A DNA stretch of 64,000 bases, from assembly GCA_964445105.1 (NCBI GenBank), contig CAYUJS010000004.1, positions 13,251 to 77,250 of the forward strand, in the 5' to 3' direction. The notes under the pieces are model-generated. The model had not been told where the DNA came from and searched no databases. It worked only from the letters and a program-made list of their open reading frames with translations. Both the position numbers and the translations under genes were made by a program. Positions 35,142 to 42,928 of the stretch are shown piece by piece (position 1 is the stretch's first letter; each line of letters begins with the position of its first letter). Source of the DNA: CAWBNS01 sp964445105. Its GTDB lineage: Bacteria; Chlamydiota; Chlamydiia; Chlamydiales; JAJFMA01.

Positions 35142-36014
35142 ATGTTATATTTCTTGCGAATTCCTTGTGTGGTTTTGGCATTGGCGTTATTTGGGCCCAC
35201 ATGTTCATGGGCAACGGTTGCTAGCCAGCCTGCTCAAGTGTTAGTGAACATCCTTCCTTATAAATTTTTAGTGGAGCGTATAGGGGGCCGCACTGTCAAA
35301 GTGCTGGTATTGATCCCTCCAAACGTTAACATGCATACGTTTGAGCCCACAGCCAAGCAAGCACTAGAAGCCGCTAAATCTGATGTCTGGTTTCTCTTCG
35401 GTGAGAGCATTGAAAACCGCTTGAAGAGCTCGCTGACCGCCAATCACCCAGGTTTGAAAGTGGTCGACCTGCGCAAGGGGCTCATGCTGACAAGCGGCAG
35501 CTGCAAGGGATGCTGTTCTTCAGCAGGGCAGGATATTCATATTTGGATGAGCCCCCGCCTATTACAGCAGCAGGCAAAGACGGTTGCGCAAGCGCTTACG
35601 CTGCTTTATCCCGAGCACGCCGATCTATACCGAGATAATCTGGCCAAACACCTAGCAGAGCTGCATCAGCTCACGCAAGCCATAAGCGCTATTTTAAAGC
35701 CCGTTGAAGGCAGAACTGTCTTGGTTACCCACCCCGACTATACCTATTTTTGTACGGACTATGGATTGCACCAACTGTCTATAGAGGTCGAAGGCAAGGA
35801 TCCTTCCCCACGCCAGCTCACCGACCTGCTTATCGCGGCCCGCAAGCTAGGCCTGACAGCTGTCTTTACTACCCCTCAGTATCCTTTGAAGGTGGCGACG
35901 TTAGTCGCAGGCCAGCTCGGGGCTCAGGTGGTGATGTTGGATCCATTCAGGGAAGATTATTTGGAAAACTTACGAACTATCGCCCAATCTTTTGGCAGGT
36001 ATAGCCAGCGATGA
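35142..36014 (+). CDS. Metal ABC transporter substrate-binding protein (ZnuA/TroA family)
   Basis: A 290-residue exported cluster A-I binding protein with signal peptide (LRIPCVVLALALFGPTCSWA). Metal ligands are the His in VNMHTFEP, the His in DIHIWMSP, the His in VTHPDYTYF and the Asp in LDPFREDY, giving His3-Asp. In place of the usual His/Asp-rich loop there is a short Cys-rich loop, GSCKGCCSS, an unusual potential metal ligand. Zinc or manganese is inferred. Its stop overlaps the ATPase start by four bases. Confidence 0.9.
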   Translation: MLYFLRIPCVVLALALFGPTCSWATVASQPAQVLVNILPYKFLVERIGGRTVKVLVLIPPNVNMHTFEPTAKQALEAAKSDVWFLFGESIENRLKSSLTANHPGLKVVDLRKGLMLTSGSCKGCCSSAGQDIHIWMSPRLLQQQAKTVAQALTLLYPEHADLYRDNLAKHLAELHQLTQAISAILKPVEGRTVLVTHPDYTYFCTDYGLHQLSIEVEGKDPSPRQLTDLLIAARKLGLTAVFTTPQYPLKVATLVAGQLGAQVVMLDPFREDYLENLRTIAQSFGRYSQR

Positions 36015-36742
36015 TCTCTCGCCCTCCTGCGGTTGCTGCCTCTCGTGTTGTATTTGGGTATGGCCCCCTACCAGTTTTGTATGGCGTCAATTTCGAAATT
36101 CAAGATGGCGAAACCATTGGCATTATCGGTCCAAATGGAGGGGGTAAGACCACCCTGCTAAAGCTCATCATGGGCTTTCTCAAGCCGGATGCGGGCGAAA
36201 TTCGCATTTTCGGCTGGCCGCAGAGACAAGCGCGGGAGCTACTGGCTTACGTGCCTCAGCGGTTGCCTTTTGATCGGGATTTTCCAATCTCTGTACTCGA
36301 GGTAGTGCTGACAGGGCGGCTGAATCGCATGCCCTGGTACGGGGCTTGGCGCCGTGAAGACTATGACGCTGCGGCGGTAGCGCTGCACCAAGTAGCGCTG
36401 AGCGAATGGGCTGCCGCACCATTTGGGTCTCTATCCGGCGGTCAGGCGCAACGCGTTTTGATTGCCCGTGCCTTGGTTTCTAATCCGCGCCTTCTGCTTT
36501 TAGACGAGCCGACCTCTAGTATCGATATGCAGGCACAGCAAGACATTTACCAAATCCTCCGTCAGCTGCGCGGTACGATGACGATTTTGATGGTAACACA
36601 TGATTTACAAAGTGTCGTTCAGCGAGTAGATCGCGTGCTTTGCGTTCAAGGACAAGTGCTTCCTTTGGCTCCGCAAGAGATCTGTGAGCACTTTGCTTTT
36701 GGCTTATATCACCCTCCGCTGCTACCCAAGGAGGAAGCGTGA
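36011..36742 (+). CDS. Metal ABC transporter ATP-binding protein (ZnuC type)
   Basis: Energises metal uptake at the inner membrane. The 243-residue ATPase has Walker A GPNGGGKTT, ABC signature LSGGQAQRVLIARAL, Walker B LLLLDEPTSSID and the switch His in MVTHD. It overlaps both neighbours by four bases in a tight binding protein-ATPase-permease operon. Confidence 0.93.
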   Translation: MISRPPAVAASRVVFGYGPLPVLYGVNFEIQDGETIGIIGPNGGGKTTLLKLIMGFLKPDAGEIRIFGWPQRQARELLAYVPQRLPFDRDFPISVLEVVLTGRLNRMPWYGAWRREDYDAAAVALHQVALSEWAAAPFGSLSGGQAQRVLIARALVSNPRLLLLDEPTSSIDMQAQQDIYQILRQLRGTMTILMVTHDLQSVVQRVDRVLCVQGQVLPLAPQEICEHFAFGLYHPPLLPKEEA

Positions 36743-37575
36743 TCTCTTTTTTAGAAGCGCTTTGGGTGAACCCCCTACTGATGTGGGCTGTTTTAGCAGG
36801 ATTTGGAGCTTCGATCGTTAGTGGTATTGTGGGCTCTTACGTGGTTGTTAAGCGTATCGTGTTCATCAGTGGCAGTATCTCTCACTCTGTCCTAGCAGGC
36901 ATGGGGTTTTGCTTGTGGCTGCAGCGTGCGCACGGGGTGGAGTGGGCGACACCTTTGGAAGGTGCGCTGGTAACGGCGGTTCTTGCAGCTTTAATCATTG
37001 GTTGGATCCGCCTACACTATCGAGAGCGTGAAGACTCTGTCATCGCGGCTCTCTGGTCTGTGGGTATGGCGGTCGGGGTGCTGTTTATCTCGCAGACGCC
37101 CGGTTTTAACGTTGAGCTTACTAATTTTTTGATAGGAAATATCCTTTGGGTTAGCCCAGGAGATCTTTACGCGCTTTTTGCCCTGGACGTTATTATTCTG
37201 GTGACCGTTCTTATTCTACACCGTCGTTTGCTTGCGATCTGCTTTGATGAAGAACAAGCTCTACTCCAGGGGCTGCCAGTACAGACGCTCTATCTATTAC
37301 TGTTAGTGCTCACCGCGGTGACGACGGTGGTGCTGATTCAAGTCGTGGGGATCATTTTGGTGATTACAATGCTGGCCATTCCCGCGGCGATAGCGAATCT
37401 TCTCACAACGCGGTTGTCAAGGATGATGCTTGTGGCTGTGGTGCTGAGCGCACTGTTCTCTTTCTTCGGCACAGTGTTCGCGTACCACTTCGACTGGCCC
37501 GCGGGCGCAACCATTGCGCTCCTTGCCGGAACTACCTATCTATTTGCCATGCTGATCTTAAGAAAAAGACCCTAA
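36739..37575 (+). CDS. Metal ABC transporter permease (ZnuB type)
   Basis: A 278-residue inner-membrane permease of the ABC-3 family with about eight helices. SGSISHSVLAGMGF and IILVITMLAIPAAIANLLT are typical of ZnuB/MntB/TroC. A single permease is present, unlike the two-permease arrangement of the Chlamydia YtgABCD system. Confidence 0.92.
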   Translation: MISFLEALWVNPLLMWAVLAGFGASIVSGIVGSYVVVKRIVFISGSISHSVLAGMGFCLWLQRAHGVEWATPLEGALVTAVLAALIIGWIRLHYREREDSVIAALWSVGMAVGVLFISQTPGFNVELTNFLIGNILWVSPGDLYALFALDVIILVTVLILHRRLLAICFDEEQALLQGLPVQTLYLLLLVLTAVTTVVLIQVVGIILVITMLAIPAAIANLLTTRLSRMMLVAVVLSALFSFFGTVFAYHFDWPAGATIALLAGTTYLFAMLILRKRP

Positions 37576-37587
37576 CCGAAGTTAGGG
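37570..37587 (-). terminator. Terminator of tRNA-Ser(GCT)
   Basis: Stem CCCTAAC / GTTAGGG with a short loop; on the minus strand it is followed by TCTTTTTCT. It ends the serine tRNA transcript and overlaps the last codons of the permease. Confidence 0.75.
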
Positions 37588-37594
37588 CCCGATG

Positions 37595-37679
37595 CGGAAA
37601 GAGAGGGATTCGAACCCTCGATACCCGTAGGTATGCGTCCTTAGCAGGGACGTGCTTTCGGCCACTCAGCCATCTTTCC
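37595..37679 (-). tRNA. tRNA-Ser(GCT)
   Basis: Acceptor GGAAAGA pairs with TCTTTCC, anticodon GCT in CCTGCTAAGG, long variable arm, T loop GGTTCGAATCC, discriminator G. CCA is not encoded, unlike the other serine tRNA in the window. It reads AGC and AGU. Confidence 0.96.
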
Positions 37680-37734
37680 AAGAGGGGTATAGCTTAGCCG
37701 GACCTATGTTTTTACGCAATGGCCGCTGTGATTT

Positions 37735-38952
37735 TTAGTAGATCACGCCGACGATATGCGTTTTAAAAATACCTGTAGGAATAGTTCCTAGATAGCAATG
37801 GACCGTTTTTTCTTCTCCGCCACGTGTTTTGAGGGTCAGAGGAAACTCTATCTGTGGGACCGCTGACAGTCTGACAAGGCCGCGCTTCCACTCGGTTAGT
37901 CCATCCACAGACAGGGCAGGAAAGTGCTGAACAAACTTTTCTGGGCTCCAACCCAACACATCGCGTACCTGATTATTCGCAAATAACAAGCGATCCTCTT
38001 TCTGCGAATACAAAAGGATCATACCGGATGTTTCGCTGCGCAGGCTATCGCAGAGGCGGCGTAGGTCCAGCGCATAGCCATCTACCGACAGGTCTCTAAA
38101 CCTTGAAGAGTCGCCTGCCAGATGCCGAGCGCCAGTTAATTTTTGTGCGATATCGATGCAGCGTTTCAGTTGTTGAGCGGCGTCGACAGGGCCCTGCGGA
38201 CGTGGTTCGTTCAAAAGCCCGGGCAAAGAAGGATGATCGGCGACGCCAGTTTTTGTTGCTCTTTTAGGTGCTGGCAGTGGGGCAGTTTTTATGGGTCTGG
38301 TATGCTCTTGAACCATTGGCTCGTCGAAGTCTGTATCGATGCGGTCCGTGAGGTCGAGTAGCGTTTTTAGCTCATACTTCAGATCATTGGCCTTAGCCTC
38401 GAGAGAAACGATCAGTTTTTGCTTCTTTTCGATGACTTGTCTTTGGTCGGCAATTGTTTGCTGGTATTCTTCCAAGAGAATATTTTTGCTGCTAAGCTGT
38501 TCTTCAGCTACGCTCTGATGAGATCCTAAGATTTGTTCTAGATCCTCACAACGCTGCACCAATTCAGTTTTTTCATTCTGTAGCTGCTTGATATTTTTAA
38601 GGTCGGTTTGGAGCTGTTCGGAGAGCTCTTCACACTGTTTCTCTAGGCTTTGTACGCGCTCCTGCAGAAGTAAAATATCTGTGGCGAGCGGATCTGGGGG
38701 GGCTTGTGCGGGGAAGGGGCTAGGTGCTGTCTGGCTTTCGGAAAAGAGAGCCTCTTCCCAAGCGCGGAGGAAGACGAACAGCCCCGTTGCCATGGTCATA
38801 ATCAGCAACAGCCCAAGCGACCAGCGCCCCCAGCCCGGGCTGGTGGCGTTTCCTAAAAGAAGTAAAGGCAGAAGGTAGCAGACAAATAACACGAGGAGAA
38901 CGCGAAACCGCGGTTGTGGGGGCTTTACCATCAAAATTCTGCACCATAGCAT
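37735..38952 (-). CDS. Membrane-anchored coiled-coil protein with C-terminal PAS-like domain
   Basis: A 405-residue protein. Two hydrophobic helices at about 17-35 and 43-60 are followed by a coiled coil at about 90-205, a Pro/Lys linker, and a PAS-like domain at about 310-400 (ILLYSQKEDRLLFANNQVRDV followed by LGWSPEKF). No histidine kinase, GGDEF or other output domain follows, so it may sense and pass a signal by interaction. An internal ATG at residue 8 (38931) is an alternative start; neither has a strong ribosome site. Confidence 0.7.
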   Translation of the reverse strand: MLWCRILMVKPPQPRFRVLLVLFVCYLLPLLLLGNATSPGWGRWSLGLLLIMTMATGLFVFLRAWEEALFSESQTAPSPFPAQAPPDPLATDILLLQERVQSLEKQCEELSEQLQTDLKNIKQLQNEKTELVQRCEDLEQILGSHQSVAEEQLSSKNILLEEYQQTIADQRQVIEKKQKLIVSLEAKANDLKYELKTLLDLTDRIDTDFDEPMVQEHTRPIKTAPLPAPKRATKTGVADHPSLPGLLNEPRPQGPVDAAQQLKRCIDIAQKLTGARHLAGDSSRFRDLSVDGYALDLRRLCDSLRSETSGMILLYSQKEDRLLFANNQVRDVLGWSPEKFVQHFPALSVDGLTEWKRGLVRLSAVPQIEFPLTLKTRGGEEKTVHCYLGTIPTGIFKTHIVGVIY

Positions 38953-39046
38953 AACGCCCGCAGTATATGCGTCCGATCCCTTTTTTTGAACCTAAAAACG
39001 GTGGCTGCGCGCCTAAGCGTCATTTTAGGGGCACCGCAGGCGCGCG

Positions 39047-40210
39047 CTACGTCTCAAAATAGTTTGGAGGACCGCCAAACGGATATGGCGCAAACGCAAA
39101 GGGTGGGAGAGGCACATCCCTGGAGGCCATACTGGCTTTGGGGAGCCTACCTGGCGAATTAGCAATAAAGCCAACCACGCTATCAACAGAGTGACTCAAC
39201 CGGCGATTGGCTTCCGTTGACTGTTGTGCATCTATCTGGAGCTGTTTCGATACTTCGTTGTTAGCCTGTAGCGTTTCCTCTAAAGCGGCGCGCGCTTTTT
39301 GCGTCTGTTTCAGAAGCTCGTTCAACTCCGCTCCGCCCAGTTGTAGCTGTACCTGCTGCAAGCGGAGTGCTTCGGCTGCTTGTCTTTTTTCTTCCTCAAA
39401 AGAAGCGCGCTGCGCTTCCAGCAAGCCGGTGTGTTCATCAAACTGCTTGTTCATGGCGCTTTGCACAAATTGAAAGGCCTGAAATTGCTCGGCACAGCTG
39501 GTTGTTACCTTTTCTGCTAGTTCTGCGACCATTTTCTCGAGACTCTGAGCTGTTGCCTCTCCTTGGCTTGCGAGGTCTTTACCGGTCATGATCGCTAGTT
39601 GGGCAGCGGTAAGGATTTGCTGTTCGTTTTCCGTCAATGCTACGCTTTTCTCCTTTAAGCTTGCGATGCCTTGAGCGATTGTTTGTGCCAAAGCCGACAT
39701 AGAAGCAACGTTGCTTGAGATATCTGCATGCGTTCTGTTGAGCTCTTGAATTTTTTTGGTTAGTTCCTCTGCATTCTCCCGACTTGTTTCGTTAGTTGTA
39801 GCCAGAAGGGCATTTTGTTTTTCCAACTTGCCGATTTCTTCGGCAAGCTGGTGGACCTGTTCCGTAAGCGCGGTTACCTGGGGCTCTAACTCCTTTTTGA
39901 TTTCTCTCAGGCTTGCGACCTCAACACGCAGGTCGGCTTGCAGCGCTTGCAGGCCGGCAACGACTCCCCACAGACGTGCACTATAGGCCTCGTAGCCACA
40001 GAAGAGGGCGGCGGAGGCGCTCAGAACAGCTTGGGTGGTGCGGCCTCGGATGGCTGCCCTGCCGCTGAACGCCAGAGCGCTGGCGCTTGCGACGCAGAAT
40101 AAAATCTCGTGGTGATGGGTGATCAGTTTACCGGCCATCCGGAAGCCTCCCATCAGGGAAATAGACGAAGGGTGGGGGGCGGCGGAAAGCAATCCAAAAA
40201 CTTGCTGCAT
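39047..40210 (-). CDS. IncA-like coiled-coil protein (candidate inclusion-membrane protein)
   Basis: A 387-residue protein with two moderately hydrophobic stretches at about 34-50 and 58-76 and then an almost unbroken heptad-rich coiled coil from about 85 to 345, ending in a Pro/Phe-rich tail (PPFAFAPYPFGGPP). A hairpin followed by a long coiled coil is the layout of IncA, whose coils act like SNAREs in inclusion fusion. The N-terminus has no cleavable signal, as expected for type III secretion. Sequence homology to IncA itself is not claimed. Confidence 0.65.
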   Translation of the reverse strand: MQQVFGLLSAAPHPSSISLMGGFRMAGKLITHHHEILFCVASASALAFSGRAAIRGRTTQAVLSASAALFCGYEAYSARLWGVVAGLQALQADLRVEVASLREIKKELEPQVTALTEQVHQLAEEIGKLEKQNALLATTNETSRENAEELTKKIQELNRTHADISSNVASMSALAQTIAQGIASLKEKSVALTENEQQILTAAQLAIMTGKDLASQGEATAQSLEKMVAELAEKVTTSCAEQFQAFQFVQSAMNKQFDEHTGLLEAQRASFEEEKRQAAEALRLQQVQLQLGGAELNELLKQTQKARAALEETLQANNEVSKQLQIDAQQSTEANRRLSHSVDSVVGFIANSPGRLPKASMASRDVPLPPFAFAPYPFGGPPNYFET

Positions 40211-40347
40211 ACCTAATTCCTTTTTTATCCATTAAATAAAAAATAAATTTAGGTAATGTTAACTTAATCGATTTTATTGATCAAGTGGATATTGACAAAC
40301 AAACATTCCTAAAATCAAAGTAGCAGGGGCCAACCTTAGCCTTTGGC

Positions 40348-40474
40348 TTGATTTCTCAATAAGTCGAGGTAAGAGAGCTGGGTTGCGCCACTGGCTAGCC
40401 CCCCACACTTGTGCAGATGCCGCCTCGCACTGGTCCAGGAACCTTGCCTACCCCGACTTATTGAGAACTTACCC
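40348..40474. mobile_element. 127-bp MITE, copy B (inverted relative to copy A)
   Basis: The reverse complement begins GGGTAAGTTCTCAATAAGTC and shares with copy A TTCCTGGACCAGTG, TGCACA and AGCCAGTGGCGCAACCC. The end nearest 40348 is more diverged (TTCTCAATAAGTC kept). Confidence 0.82.
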
Positions 40475-40508
40475 CCTGGCTGCCTATGCGTAAGATCTTT
40501 GTAGAGCG

Positions 40509-40632
40509 CCAGCAGTTCCCACTAAAAAAAGAGGATCCCTGCCTCCAGGACAGCCCTGGCTAGGGCTGCTAATTCGTCGCAGACAAAGCCTGTTGTCAGC
40601 GCGCTGAGCGGTTTTTAACCTAAAGCAGTTTC
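40509..40632. repeat. Palindromic intergenic repeat, copy 5
   Basis: CCAGCAGTTCCCACTAAAAA begins the copy; interior AGCCCTGGCTAGGGCTGCTA, ATTCGTCGCAGAC and TTGTCAGCGCGCTGAGCGGT follow the family order. It lies 35 bases from MITE copy B, so both element families share this gap. Confidence 0.7.
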
Positions 40633-40637
40633 TGTGC

Positions 40638-41081
40638 TCAGGGAGCCTTAAGGCTTGTTGACATAACGCAGATGAGATAACCGAGGATGACGATCAACAA
40701 TGTCGTCGACAAGGTGTCCTTGAGAGGAAAATTTTTTTGTAACGTCGAATGATAAGGGCGAGCGGGGCTATACCAGACCTTCCACGGTTTTTGCGGATAA
40801 CTCGCCAGGTCTTCCTCGCCTGCCCACTTGTTGCGGTAAACCCGGCTGCTGAGTTCGGTTTCACCCGAGTAGGTAACGCCGTTTATTAGGTAGGTATAAC
40901 GGGCGCGAGGGAAAAAACGCGTTCTGGAGCGCTCTACAAGCACCCATTCTGTTGTTTGCGTCACAGTGTAGGTGCTCTCGGAGTAATAGCAGTATAGCTT
41001 GTAGCCTGTCTTAGCACCGTAGAAAAGGGTGCTTGCCCCCACGATGGCCAGCAAGAGCAGCCATACTCTATTGGTGTACAT
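40638..41081 (-). CDS. DUF3592-like membrane protein
   Basis: A 147-residue protein with one hydrophobic helix at each end (about 5-30 and 122-142) and an extracytoplasmic beta-rich middle (RYTYLINGVTYSGETELSSR, then KPWKVWYSPARPYHSTL), the layout of DUF3592 proteins of unknown role. It overlaps the preceding pseudouridine synthase by 14 bases and is probably co-transcribed. Confidence 0.7.
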   Translation of the reverse strand: MYTNRVWLLLLAIVGASTLFYGAKTGYKLYCYYSESTYTVTQTTEWVLVERSRTRFFPRARYTYLINGVTYSGETELSSRVYRNKWAGEEDLASYPQKPWKVWYSPARPYHSTLQKNFPLKDTLSTTLLIVILGYLICVMSTSLKAP

Positions 41082-41907
41082 TCGCAGATCTCTTCAGCAT
41101 TTTTACAAAGGCCTCTGGCATGGGCGATTCGAACGACACACGCTTCTTAGTAAGCGGGTGGAGGAAGCTCAGGCGATGCGCGTGGAGAAGCACACGCTTT
41201 GCCGGATCAGTCTGTGCGCCATATTTCTTGTCGCCGGCTACTGGATGGCCGGCATCGCTGCAATGCACGCGGATCTGATTTTTCTTGCCTGTGTGCAGCG
41301 TCAGCTGCAAGTGGGTGTAGCCCGGAAGCACGCAGAGCCGCTCAAAAAGAGTGATGGCCTGCTCGCCGCCAGCTGGATTTTTTGTGCTGTACACCTTGTA
41401 GACTGCATCCTCGTAGAGATAGCTCTCCCAGCGACCCTTTGTTGCCATCATATTGCCCTCTACGATCGCTTCGTACTGGCGGTCGATCTCATGCTTCTCA
41501 AAAATCACCTTGAGCTGGTCGCGCATCTGCTCATGCAAAGCGAAGATCAAAATCCCCGAGGTGTCTTGATCCAAGCGATGCACAACATGCACGCGCTTGG
41601 GCCGAAAGTATTCTTTCAGGATAGCGTGGACTGTCTTTTTGGTTTCGAAGTTCGTGGCTACGGAAAGTAAACCGCAGGGTTTTTCCACTGCGATGAAGTC
41701 ATGATCCTGGTGGAGAATTTTTAGGTCGTGGGGCATGCGCACTGCGCGAGCGACCAGCGTGATCTTAGTGTCCTCTGCAACCTCATCGCCCGATCGCTTG
41801 GCGGGGACCCCATCAACGAGGATGCGCTCCTCCTTAATCCACGAACGCAAGGTAGCGTTTGAGCTGTCAGGGTAGAGTTCTTGGAGACGGGCGAGTAATT
41901 GAGCCAT
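41068..41907 (-). CDS. RluA-family pseudouridine synthase with S4 domain
   Basis: Makes pseudouridine in rRNA or tRNA. The 279-residue protein has an N-terminal S4 RNA-binding region (about 8-60) and the RluA catalytic motif HRLDQDTSG with the nucleophilic Asp, plus IRVHCSDAGHPVAGDKKYG near the end. The target uridine cannot be read from the sequence. It is divergent from rpsT. Confidence 0.88.
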   Translation of the reverse strand: MAQLLARLQELYPDSSNATLRSWIKEERILVDGVPAKRSGDEVAEDTKITLVARAVRMPHDLKILHQDHDFIAVEKPCGLLSVATNFETKKTVHAILKEYFRPKRVHVVHRLDQDTSGILIFALHEQMRDQLKVIFEKHEIDRQYEAIVEGNMMATKGRWESYLYEDAVYKVYSTKNPAGGEQAITLFERLCVLPGYTHLQLTLHTGKKNQIRVHCSDAGHPVAGDKKYGAQTDPAKRVLLHAHRLSFLHPLTKKRVSFESPMPEAFVKMLKRSANVHQ

Positions 41908-41927
41908 GGGGAAAAATACCTATTGCT

Positions 41928-41956
41928 TTGACTTATTATGAAATGGACGATACAAT
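41928..41956 (+). promoter_or_regulatory. Sigma-66/70-type promoter of rpsT
   Basis: -35 TTGACT at 41928-41933, a 17-base spacer, and -10 TACAAT at 41951-41956, with 44 bases to the ATG. Confidence 0.7.
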
Positions 41957-42000
41957 GGCACCTACTATATATTGAAACCATGTAACAGACCAGAGGTAAA

Positions 42001-42294
42001 ATGGCTTCACCAGCAGAAACCAAGCAACCAAAAGCCCGCCGTCCGACAGCTCTTAAGAGAGCTATTCAAAGCGAAAAGCGTAACCTGCGCAATAGCGCGT
42101 TCAAATCTCAGGTGAGAACCGCCATGCGCCACTTCCAAGAAGCCTCCAAGGCCGGCGACTCGGCAGCCATCACCGCGCGTCTAAACGAAGTGTACAGCTT
42201 GATGGACAAAGGTGTAAAAAAAGGCATCTACAATATCAACAAAGCAAGTCGCACCAAATCCCGCGCTACTCAGCGGTTGGTTGCGAAAGTGTAG
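42001..42294 (+). CDS. rpsT: 30S ribosomal protein bS20
   Basis: A 97-residue basic helical protein that binds 16S rRNA early in assembly. RRPTALKRAIQSEKRNLRN, the SQVRTAMRHF-like helix and a C-terminal GVKKGIYNINKASRTKSR are typical. The start is preceded by CAGAGGT, and a promoter lies just upstream. Confidence 0.96.
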   Translation: MASPAETKQPKARRPTALKRAIQSEKRNLRNSAFKSQVRTAMRHFQEASKAGDSAAITARLNEVYSLMDKGVKKGIYNINKASRTKSRATQRLVAKV

Positions 42295-42324
42295 CCTCAA
42301 GAGGGCAATCTACTACTTATGGCT

Positions 42325-42360
42325 GAGCGAACTGGGTTTATAATCCAGCTCGCTCGCTTG
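42325..42360. terminator. Hairpin between convergent rpsT and a small membrane gene
   Basis: Arms GAGCGAACTGG / CCAGCTCGCTC (one mismatch) around a 9-base loop, then GCTTGTCTGTT. Likely the rpsT terminator. Confidence 0.5.
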
Positions 42361-42364
42361 TCTG

Positions 42365-42637
42365 TTAATCCGCTTCTAATTCTTGCGTGAAGTATTCAAA
42401 TCCGCCGCACTGTTTTGCTGCGAAGTTGTAGATCCATGCGAACAGGGCTGAGAAAACGTAGCCGACCATCCAGATGACGAAAGGAATCAGCAGGATCGCC
42501 AAAAATTCTACGTTACGCGTGAGTAAAAACGAGAGAATTGCCGTGGGCGTGCAGATCATGGCGGCGATCAAAAAATTGAGGAGCCCTAACAAACGGCTCG
42601 AAGAGTGGACAGAAATGTAGGTAATTTGCTTCTTCAT
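42365..42637 (-). CDS. Small two-helix membrane protein
   Basis: I start at the ATG at 42637, because AGGAGG lies 7 bases upstream; the frame is open to 42673. The 90-residue protein has two hydrophobic helices (about 15-35 and 41-65) followed by FAWIYNFAAKQCGGFEYFTQ, an ending like that of small DUF3566-type membrane proteins. Role unknown. Confidence 0.65.
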   Translation of the reverse strand: MKKQITYISVHSSSRLLGLLNFLIAAMICTPTAILSFLLTRNVEFLAILLIPFVIWMVGYVFSALFAWIYNFAAKQCGGFEYFTQELEAD

Positions 42638-42716
42638 TGGTCCTCCTAGGGCACCAGACGTGTTATGCGTCAATCTAGCATTTCGGCATTTTGTGACAAA
42701 TAAAAATTGTAATCTT

Positions 42717-42840
42717 CAGCCAGCTCAAGCTAAAAAGATTAGCCGACTCAGCTAGGGACGGCTGTAAGCCACTTCGGTTGCGAATAAGGAGGCAGAGTGA
42801 GTTGATGTCCGACTTCTTTTTCAGCGCGAACTGCTGGCAC
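42717..42840. repeat. Palindromic intergenic repeat, copy 6
   Basis: CAGCCAGCTCAAGCTAAAAA at the left is the inverted counterpart of CTTTTTCAGCGCGAACTGCT at the right; GCCGACTCAGC stands for the family word GCCGACTGGCTC. A more diverged copy. Confidence 0.6.
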
Positions 42841-42928
42841 GAGCGCATTTGGCGTGCCAATTAAGAAGGGGGAATGGTAGACTCTTTACTGCGAAACAAG
42901 GGTTACCTCATTCAAAGGGACGGTTTTG

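Noticed and set aside
41029..41670. 213-codon plus-strand frame opposite the RluA-family gene
   Set aside because: It is antisense to catalytic motifs of a recognised enzyme and matches nothing.
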